From CAYZMH01 sp964479445 (GTDB taxonomy: Bacteria; Bacteroidota; Bacteroidia; Bacteroidales; GCA-2748055), in contig CAYZMH010000003.1 of NCBI GenBank assembly GCA_964479445.1, positions 58,072 through 122,071 of the forward strand: a stretch of DNA of 64,000 nucleotides, read 5' to 3'. The notes beneath the pieces were generated by a model that ran no database searches, was not told the DNA's origin, and saw nothing but the letters and a program-made list of their open reading frames with translations. Numbering within the stretch: the first letter of the stretch is position 1; every line of letters begins with the position of its first letter. Shown here in pieces: positions 8,665-17,000 of this stretch. A program made the position numbers and the translations under genes.

Positions 8665-11600
8665 ATGAGTGATACCTCTTTATCCGTCCGGGACAACCCC
8701 GATCGGTATGCCAATCCTTTCCCGGGGTTACGGCCTTTTAATGAGAAAGAGTCGGACCTTTTCTTTGGCAGGGAAGAACCAAGCCGTTCGGTCCTCCAGT
8801 CCCTGAAGAGCAATAGTTTCGTGGCCGTAACAGGGGCCAGTGGCAGCGGTAAATCCTCCCTGATTTACTGTGGTGTGGTACCGCTTCTCCAGGAGGAGGG
8901 TTCTGATGCCTGGCATGTAGTGGGTATAAGACCGGGCGCAAATCCCCTTCACAACCTGGTCTCGGCCATGAGCCATGCTTTCCGGGTAGATTTTGACCAC
9001 CAGGATGCGGAGCGGCTGGAGGAGGGACAATCGGGGGCTGTTTCGATGTTCCGTGAGAAGAAATTAACCGGGAAGCCGGTAGTGATCATCATCGATCAGT
9101 TTGAGGAGATTTTTCGCTTTACCTCGGATGATGATGATCAGCACAGTGCAGAACGGGTGCGTTTCATAGAGTTTATTTTCGAAGCCATATCAGCTTCTGA
9201 TCTAAAAGTGCGTGTATTACTCACCATGCGGTCGGATTTTATCGGGGAGTGTTCGGCTTACCAGGATCTTACTGCTCTGATCAACCGGAGTAACTACCTG
9301 ATACCCCAGATGACCCGGGAGGATTTCCGTCGGGCCATTGAGGGGCCGGTTCACCTGCGGGGTGTTCAGATTGAAGACGGACTCGTGGAGCAGTTGCTGG
9401 ATGAAGTGGGAGAAAATACAGATCAGTTGCCGGTCTTGCAGCATGCGTTAATGCGTACATGGGATTACTGGCTGTTACAGAAGGATCCTGAAAAGCCCAT
9501 CTCCACCGGGGATTACGAAGCCATTGGCCGCATGGATAAGGCCCTGTCGGATCATGCCAACGAGGCTTACGATGAGTTGGATGAAAGGCAACGGGGGATC
9601 TGTGAAAGCATGTTCAAAACCCTGACAGACAAGGGAGGGGATAACCGGGGCGTACGGAGGCCCACCCTGGTGAGCCGGGTGGCAGAGATCGCACAGTGCT
9701 CTGCCGGGGAAGTAATCGAAGTGGCCGGGGTATTCCGGTCATCCGGACGTACGTTTATCACGCCTTACCAGCCTGTGGAAGTTACCCCGGGAACGGTGAT
9801 CGATATATCGCATGAGTCGTTGATGCGCATCTGGGATCGGTTGCGGTTCTGGGTGGATGAGGAGGCTGCTTCGGTACAGATGTACCGCAGGTTATCGGAG
9901 GCTGCTCGTATGTTCCAGGAAGGTAAAACCGGTTTATGGCGTCCGCCGGATCTGCAGCTGGCCCTGAACTGGAGGGAGAAACAGAAGCCGACGCTTGCCT
10001 GGGCGATGCAATACGATCCCGCCTTTGAAAGAGCGATGGTGTACCTGGAGACCAGTGACCGGGAGTACCGCAAGGAGGAGGAGAACAAGATCAGGTTACA
10101 GCGCAGGCGGTTGCGGGTGACCCGGATCTTTGCGCTGGTGCTGGGTTTCATTGCGATTATTGCCCTTGGGCTTTTCTTATGGACACGCGATCTCCGGATT
10201 GATGAGGAACGTCAGCGCGAACTGGCTGAGCAGAAAAGTGCGGAGGCTGAACGCCAGAGGCAGGCTGCTGAAGAGTCGGCGGAAAATGCAAGGCTTCAGC
10301 AGCGTATTGCCGAGGAAGCATCCCGGCAGGAAGAACAGCAACGAAAAGAGGCGGAAGCAGCCTCCCGGCTTGCAGAGCAGCGCCGTATTGAGGCGGAGGA
10401 GAACTTGCAAATGGCTCTAGAACAGGAGCGGATTGCACGGGAGAACCTTGAACTGGCCAATGAGCGGGAGCGGGAAGCCAATGAACAGCGCCGTCAGGCT
10501 GAAGAAGCGCGAAAGGAAGCCTTCACGCGTCGCATGCTTTCCATTGCCAAATCCATGGCCGTGAAGTCACAGCAGATTGATGACGATCCCGACCTGAAAG
10601 GACTGCTGGCTTACCAGGCATTTCTTTTCAATAACGAATACGGAGGACCCCTGCACGATGTGGATATTTATTCAGGATTGTATGAGGCAAATAAAACCCT
10701 GCGCGGAGAGAAATACAACGTATACGCAGGTCATAACCAGACGGTACGCTCTATCAGGTTTGCCTCGCAGGATGACAGGTTTTACAGTGCCGGCAGTGAC
10801 GGACAGATCCTGCGCTGGTCACTGTCGGATACCGGTAAAAGCTACGAAACACTTTACAACCGTTCCATGGTGATAGAGGCCCTGGCTCTTGGTCAGAATG
10901 ACCGGTGGCTTGCCGCGGGTACAGACGGCCAGGGTATTCTCCTGTTCGACCTGGATTCCGGGCAGGAGGAGCCACGCGTTATGAACGGACACAATGGCAT
11001 CATTAGGGATGTGGAAATTCATTCAGAAGGAGAGGTAGTATACAGCATCGGCCTGGATCAAACGATCATGGCATGGAGAACCGGCGGGGGGTCCCCCTCC
11101 GTGCTTGCACGCTCCGGGAACCGCTACAGCGATATTGCCGTATCGCCGGACGGCCGGTATCTTGCTGCCAGTGACCGTTCAGGAACCATCCATATCTATC
11201 CCGCTAACGGAAGCGGGGATACCCTGCACCTGGAGGGTCATGTGATCAATCCGGTTTTCAGTCTTGATTTCAGCGAGGACGGACAGTATCTTGCTGCAGG
11301 GGATATGGGGGGCAATGTTCGTTTGTACCGCACCGGGACGTGGGAGGAGGAGGCCCGGTTGCGCGGAAATGATGCCCGTGTCAAGGAGGTCAGATTCAGT
11401 CCGGATTCAAAATACCTGGCCTCCACAGGATATGATGGCAGGGTGTTGATGTGGAAGATGGCCGATCTTAACAGTTCTCCCATTGTGATGGAAGATAACC
11501 GCGGTTTTGTGTTCACCGTGGATTTCAGTCCCGACAGCCGTTACCTGGTCAGTGGCAGCAGCGAAGCCAGCCGCCTGGTGGCCCGTCCGGTTCGCGCCGA

Positions 11601-11727
11601 TCTCCTGGTGGATAAGATCTGTTCGCTGCTGGGGCGTAATTTCACCCGCGAGGAGTGGGAGATATACGTGGGACCGGATATTACTTACCGTGAGACATGT
11701 CCAACCAATGAAAACGAAAACCAGTGA
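8665..11727 (+). CDS. STAND-type ATPase (nSTAND1-like) with transmembrane helix, coiled coil and WD40 propeller
   Basis: The start at 8665 is chosen because homology begins with NPFPGLRPFNEKESDLFFGRE (about residues 17-37), the entry signature of nSTAND1 NTPases; upstream in-frame codons overlap the phosphatase gene. Length is then 1020 residues. Walker A is GASGSGKSS (57-65) and Walker B is VVIIIDQFEEIF. A single membrane helix (FALVLGFIAIIALGLFLW, about residues 510-528) is followed by a highly charged coiled coil rich in Glu, Arg, Gln and Ala (about 535-640), then WD40-like repeats (for example VRSIRFASQDDRFYSAGSDG, VKEVRFSPDSKYLASTGYDG) to about 990. STAND proteins are ligand-gated molecular switches. 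Topology suggests a cytoplasmic ATPase with the coiled coil and propeller on the other side of the membrane, or a hairpin arrangement. Target unknown. Confidence 0.85.
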   Translation: MSDTSLSVRDNPDRYANPFPGLRPFNEKESDLFFGREEPSRSVLQSLKSNSFVAVTGASGSGKSSLIYCGVVPLLQEEGSDAWHVVGIRPGANPLHNLVSAMSHAFRVDFDHQDAERLEEGQSGAVSMFREKKLTGKPVVIIIDQFEEIFRFTSDDDDQHSAERVRFIEFIFEAISASDLKVRVLLTMRSDFIGECSAYQDLTALINRSNYLIPQMTREDFRRAIEGPVHLRGVQIEDGLVEQLLDEVGENTDQLPVLQHALMRTWDYWLLQKDPEKPISTGDYEAIGRMDKALSDHANEAYDELDERQRGICESMFKTLTDKGGDNRGVRRPTLVSRVAEIAQCSAGEVIEVAGVFRSSGRTFITPYQPVEVTPGTVIDISHESLMRIWDRLRFWVDEEAASVQMYRRLSEAARMFQEGKTGLWRPPDLQLALNWREKQKPTLAWAMQYDPAFERAMVYLETSDREYRKEEENKIRLQRRRLRVTRIFALVLGFIAIIALGLFLWTRDLRIDEERQRELAEQKSAEAERQRQAAEESAENARLQQRIAEEASRQEEQQRKEAEAASRLAEQRRIEAEENLQMALEQERIARENLELANEREREANEQRRQAEEARKEAFTRRMLSIAKSMAVKSQQIDDDPDLKGLLAYQAFLFNNEYGGPLHDVDIYSGLYEANKTLRGEKYNVYAGHNQTVRSIRFASQDDRFYSAGSDGQILRWSLSDTGKSYETLYNRSMVIEALALGQNDRWLAAGTDGQGILLFDLDSGQEEPRVMNGHNGIIRDVEIHSEGEVVYSIGLDQTIMAWRTGGGSPSVLARSGNRYSDIAVSPDGRYLAASDRSGTIHIYPANGSGDTLHLEGHVINPVFSLDFSEDGQYLAAGDMGGNVRLYRTGTWEEEARLRGNDARVKEVRFSPDSKYLASTGYDGRVLMWKMADLNSSPIVMEDNRGFVFTVDFSPDSRYLVSGSSEASRLVARPVRADLLVDKICSLLGRNFTREEWEIYVGPDITYRETCPTNENENQ

Positions 11728-12800
11728 TGATACGAACACCGATAGTATTGATCCTGCTCTCTTTATGGACTGCAACTGCTGCTGCTCAGCAGGAGTGCGC
11801 CTTTATCCTGGAAGAGTCGCAGGAGCTGTTTGATGCAGGATTGATCGAGGATATCCCGGAACGGCTGGAGGGGTGCCTGGAAAAGGGATTTACCCGGGAG
11901 GAGGAACTCCAGGCATATAAGCTGGTCATATTAAGCTATTTGTTTGATGATAATATCGAGCAGGCCGATGCATATATGGCTCGCTTCCTGGATCAATTCC
12001 CGGCGTATGAACCGGTGGCCACAGATCCCAAAGAGTTTATCCTGTTGCTGGAAACCTATGACCGTGAGCCCCTCCTGGCTGTAGGGGGCGGAATGGGAAG
12101 CAGTTTATCATTTGCCTATCCGCTGGAGCAGTTGGGCACCCATAACACAGAACAGCATAAAGGCAGGTATGTACCCGGTCGCGCCGGGTTTCACCTGGGA
12201 GCAGTAGCCACGAGAAAGATAACTCCCTCATGGCGTGTCAGTGCGGAGTTCCATTTCTCCAACGTGGCTTTTCATCATACCCTGACCGATGAAACGGGTG
12301 TTACCGGCTTTACCGGGGAGATCACCGATTTTACCCGCCTGGCCTATGAAGAGGTTCAGAATTGGCTTGAAGTGCCCCTGGGGGTGGAGTACTATCCTTT
12401 TTTATCCGGTTTCAGACCCTACCTGGAAGGGGGGATTGCCCCGGGATTACTGCTAACTGCAACTGCACAGGGAGAGAGAAGATATACGCAGACGGGCGAT
12501 ATCCGGTATGATCCCATTACGGTTTCCAATGTAAATGTAGGCGGTTTAAGACGGCGCATGAATGTATGGGCCTATGCCGGCGGGGGTGTACAGTATAATT
12601 TCGGAACGGGAATTCTCTACCTGAACCTGCGGTACCGGTTTAATATGTTCAACCAGTCAAAACCCGGAGGGATTAACTATGAAAACCCGGAGTTGCTCTG
12701 GGAGGTCTATTATGTTCCCGATGATTTATTGTTAAACCATGTTTCAGCCACGGTGGGATTTCTCCTGCCTGTATACCGGCCTAAAAAGATCGAGCAATAG
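11727..12800 (+). CDS. Outer-membrane beta-barrel protein with N-terminal helical region
   Basis: The ATG at 11727 shares one base with the stop of the STAND gene (TGATG), indicating translational coupling; length is 357 residues. A signal peptide (IVLILLSLWTATAAAQQ) is followed by about 90 residues of helical, acidic sequence with two cysteines, then about 250 residues of alternating hydrophobic/aromatic strands and glycine-rich turns (GGGMGSSLSF, FRPYLEGGIAPGLLLTA, WAYAGGGVQYNFGTGILYLNLRYRFN) typical of Bacteroidota outer-membrane barrels of the porin-T-like class. The residues FLLPVYRPKKIEQ close the protein. The gene links the inner-membrane signalling proteins upstream to exported proteins downstream. 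No function beyond an outer-membrane barrel can be assigned. Confidence 0.75.
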   Translation: MIRTPIVLILLSLWTATAAAQQECAFILEESQELFDAGLIEDIPERLEGCLEKGFTREEELQAYKLVILSYLFDDNIEQADAYMARFLDQFPAYEPVATDPKEFILLLETYDREPLLAVGGGMGSSLSFAYPLEQLGTHNTEQHKGRYVPGRAGFHLGAVATRKITPSWRVSAEFHFSNVAFHHTLTDETGVTGFTGEITDFTRLAYEEVQNWLEVPLGVEYYPFLSGFRPYLEGGIAPGLLLTATAQGERRYTQTGDIRYDPITVSNVNVGGLRRRMNVWAYAGGGVQYNFGTGILYLNLRYRFNMFNQSKPGGINYENPELLWEVYYVPDDLLLNHVSATVGFLLPVYRPKKIEQ

Positions 12801-12801
12801 T

Positions 12802-13983
12802 ATGAAAACGCGTTTACCTATCACGATCCTTTCCTTTATCCTGGTATTTGCAGTCTCCTGCGAGCAAACGGAGGAGGAACCTGCTCGGGGATTTGTTAAA
12901 TTCTATGGCGGATATCAGGCAGATGCCGGCAACGATGTACAGGTTTTACCCGATGGCGGGTATGCCCTGACCGGGGCGATGAATCCCGATTCGGTGCGCC
13001 GGATGTTCCTCCTGGTTACGGACGCCCGGGGAAATCAACTGGACTTTTCGCCCGTATTTTACGGCGGTAATCATGAGACATCGGGAAACAGCCTGCTTGT
13101 TCTTGATGACGGTTACCTGCTTACCGGTTTTTTGAAAGACACGCTGCCGGGAGGGGAGGTAAAAACAGACGCATATATCGTTCGAGCGGGTAAGACCGGT
13201 GAGGAGATATGGAGCCAGACCTATGGGGCCGATGGAGATGATGTGGCGTTTCATGCTGTGCAGCGAAGAAGCGGCGGATTTGTAGTGGCCGGTGCCAGGG
13301 ACAACCCCGATCAGCAGGTTCCTTGGGTTTTCATGATCGATCAAGAGGGCAATGAACTGGGTTACGAATTCAAAGGAAATGCCACCAATGCAGATGACCG
13401 GGCAGGATTTCTTTTACCTGCCGGAGAGGGCTATTTGTGTGGGGCTACCTATGATGACGGGGCTTATGATGGAACCGATTTTTACCTGATCTACCTGGAT
13501 GAACAATGCGGCGTTTATGACACCCGTCCCATGGGCACAGATTATGATGATCACACCCGGTGTGTATTTCGTTACGGGGATGCTTTTGCCCTTATGGGTT
13601 ATACAGAAAACCTCACCAGCGGTGTGAATGAGTTATCGGTATACACCTTCGGGGTGGGTTCAAATTCGATCATAGACCTTGAGCGACTTGCAACTATTTC
13701 ACGCTCAGGAAGGGACCTGACAGGGGGGGATTGTGTGGTAAGGGATGATGGTGTGATTGCCGTGGCAGGCACCTTTGAAGAGAATGAAAACAGGGATATG
13801 ATGCTCCTGTTCCTGAAAGATGGCGTGGAGTCGGGACGTGTCACCTACGGTGAACTGGGTAATCAGTCGGGGCATGGCATTGCCAAAACGCCCGATGGCG
13901 GTCTGGTTATGGCCGGAACCAATGGGCTGGAAGGAAACAGTGTGATCTCCCTGGTAAAAACCGATGCGAAAGGAGCGTTGTAA
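12802..13983 (+). CDS. Propeller-like lipoprotein of unknown function
   Basis: The start at 12802 is one base after the previous stop and gives a proper lipoprotein signal peptide, MKTRLPITILSFILVFAVSC, with cysteine 20 as the lipidation site. The mature part (393 residues in total) contains about seven repeats of the pattern DGGYALTG, DDGYLLTGF, SGGFVVAGA, GDAFALMGY, DDGVIAVAG and DGGLVMAG spaced 45-55 residues apart, which suggests a beta-propeller. It is expected to sit in the outer membrane facing the periplasm or surface. It lies between an outer-membrane barrel gene and a giant secreted protein gene, with almost no spacing, so the three products are probably made together and may form a surface complex. 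Confidence 0.7.
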   Translation: MKTRLPITILSFILVFAVSCEQTEEEPARGFVKFYGGYQADAGNDVQVLPDGGYALTGAMNPDSVRRMFLLVTDARGNQLDFSPVFYGGNHETSGNSLLVLDDGYLLTGFLKDTLPGGEVKTDAYIVRAGKTGEEIWSQTYGADGDDVAFHAVQRRSGGFVVAGARDNPDQQVPWVFMIDQEGNELGYEFKGNATNADDRAGFLLPAGEGYLCGATYDDGAYDGTDFYLIYLDEQCGVYDTRPMGTDYDDHTRCVFRYGDAFALMGYTENLTSGVNELSVYTFGVGSNSIIDLERLATISRSGRDLTGGDCVVRDDGVIAVAGTFEENENRDMMLLFLKDGVESGRVTYGELGNQSGHGIAKTPDGGLVMAGTNGLEGNSVISLVKTDAKGAL

Positions 13984-14004
13984 ATCGTGGAAAAATTTGG
14001 TGTT

Positions 14005-17000
14005 ATGAAAACCGGAAATTCATTTCTTTTTGTCTTGCTGCTCCTGGTACTGACCGGACCTCTGTTTGGCCAGACTGCCACCCTGAGTGAGAACATCGGT
14101 GATGAGGGGGATATAAGGAACGGGACCGTATACCAGGTGGTTGTGACAGTGACCAGTGATACGTTCGTGGCCGGGGTGACGCAGAACACACAGGTTAACT
14201 CAGATTTCCTGGATGCCCTTAAAACCGGTGAAGCAGCATGGGATGGGGTGGTGGACCAGATGGATCACACAGATTTTACGTTGGCACAGGACGATACCGT
14301 GCTGACCATAGATGTGGATCCTTATCCTGATTATTACATTGATGCGGATGATCAGATCGGGCTGACCATTCCTTCCAATGCACTGAAATCGGGAAGCAGC
14401 CTGGTTGCCAGCAACAACATCCAGATCTCCAACCTGCTTCCATCCGCGGTTTTTTCCGGGACCTTCACAGGCAACCCGGATGAGTCGGCCATCCGCAGCG
14501 GAGATCAGACCCTTGTTATAACCCTTGACCATAATCGCTGGCATCCGGATATCGGATCCAGTACCCCCCTGTTGAATGCGGTAAAGGCTATTTTCACAGG
14601 CCCCTCTTCGTTTGATAATCTGCTGGACCACATGGAATCGGGGGATCTTGCCCTGAACGGTGACCGGACCGTATTGACCGTTACTTTCCGGGGGCGTTTT
14701 AATTTTTATATCGGCAGCGACATAACCGTCCAGGTGGATCTAAACAGCTCCCCGCAGCTTTTGGAGGTACAGGAAACCATCCAATCAGCAACCACGGATT
14801 TCACCATCGGGAATGAGGACCCGGTTATTTCGGTTGTCCCCTCATCCTATTCGGAGCAGGTTGTTCGCAGCACCGGGTTCCAGTTTGAGATTTCCCTTGA
14901 AGGTGATGCCTGGGAGAATCTATTGAGCAGCAGCTTTGAAGATCGCATCACCGGGGATACTGCCTGGAACAACCAGGTGCAACCTTCCGGCTTGAGTGTA
15001 ACACGGACCAATGATTCGGTGGTTACGGTGACGGTGAGTTCATCGGCCGGTTATGACATTGCGGTGAACGATACCGTGACGGTCACCGTGGACGGGGGAG
15101 ATCTCGAATTTACCGGAGCCGGAACCTACCCGGTGAGCGGACGCATTGTGATCACCCCCGCTGCGGCATCGGTCAGTGCCGGAGGCACCATAACCGGCGG
15201 GCTCACAGAGGGTGATATCCGCAACCAATCATACGAAATCACCCTGGGTATATCGGAGGATGCATGGGTCACCGACCTGATGTCCGATCCGGTGAAACGC
15301 CGGACGCTTGTGGAAAACATTACTGCATCTCCCGCAGAGACCGGCTGGGATGATCTGATCAGCGAAATCCTGGGAACTGATGACGGTCTCTCCAACCTAT
15401 CCCGGAACGGGGATGTGATCACCATAACGGTCCCGGCAGTTTCTGATTTCAACATCATCGAGGACATCTCCCTCTCAGCGGGTGTACCTCCCGAGCTTTT
15501 GCAGTACTCGGGGAGTTCACTGTCAGATAACGGTTTTACCACCCTCTCGGCACTTCCTGCCACGCTCACTATTGCCAGTTCTCCTCCATCCCTGGCAGAA
15601 GATAACCTCGACGGGGCGGTACTCACCGCCACGCTGGAAGAGGAGACCTATGACGACGGAACATTTGATGTTTCCAATTTCTCTTTTTCACCGTCCATTT
15701 CCGGTCTTTCCATTGATGCAGGCACCTTCCAGTATGTCGGTGCGGATGCCATCACCTTCAACCTTCTCTACAGCGGGGATATGGATACCGACCAGGCCTT
15801 TGGTTTACGCATTGGTGCGGCTGAACTGACTACCGGTCCTGCGTTAACCAGCAGCAATACGCTGTCGGTTACAGCGCAGATCGAACCGGAGATCACCGGG
15901 GTGGATATTCCCGATCAGCCCATGGGTATCGGGGCTGTTGTGGAGGCGGAGATAACGGTGGTAAACGACCAGGGATTCACATTCAGCTATCATGACGGTA
16001 CCATTGCCGGACGATTGCTGGACAGTGTAGTGCGCGATGATCCGACAACCTACCTGGGATATTTCACGGTACAGGAGGGTTCCAATCCGCAATACACAGC
16101 CGCAGAGCCGATCCCGGTGACTGATCTGGCGTTGCAGAACGGCACCATTCAGGGTGTCGCCTTTACCGGTTCGATCACTAATCCGGGTGACCTGCTGGAT
16201 TCACAGCGCCCCGTTGTGGACCTGGTGGAATTTGACGCAGGCAGCTATATTATCGGGGACATGGTAGAGGCCATTGTGCATGCGGGTGAAGCCGGACTGG
16301 ATTTTGACATGGCCGGTTCGCATATCAACAATGTTGGCTTCTCCGGACCTAACATATCGGTGAGCGAGATCGGATCCGGGATTTACCGGGTTCGCTATAC
16401 AGTTGAAGCCGGGGATGACGATGTGACCGGCGTCATTCCCGTTTCGGTGGTGATGACCGACGGGGCAGGTAATAATTCCGCACCCAATACCACTGCAAGC
16501 GGCACCTCCCCGGTTATTGATGCCAACAAGCCGGAGATCACGGATGTGGAAGTGCTAACCAGCGGGATCCAGGTTCCCGGCAATATGATCCGGATTCGGA
16601 TCACGGCCACAGAGACTGGACTGGATACGGTATCCGGAACAAAGGTCAACGGGGTTTCCGATCCGATGCAGCTCGGGTTTACCGATAACGGGGATCATAC
16701 CTACCTCATCGAATATGTGGTTGGGGCTGATGATAACGAGGTGGCCGCAGGTAACCTGGCGGCTCGCTTTATCCTGGAGGATGGTTCCGGGAACACCCGT
16801 ACCCACACCACCCTTCCCGGAAATGACATTTCCATTGTGACCAGCGGTCCCACTGTTTATCTTTTCGGAGGCGGGGAGATCTGCCGGGGAGACTCTTCGC
16901 TCATCCAGGTGGATATCAACGGCGGTACACCTCCTTACGATGTGGTGATTACGGATGGCAGCAACGATTCAACCTTTCTTGATTTGCCGGGTTCATTCAG

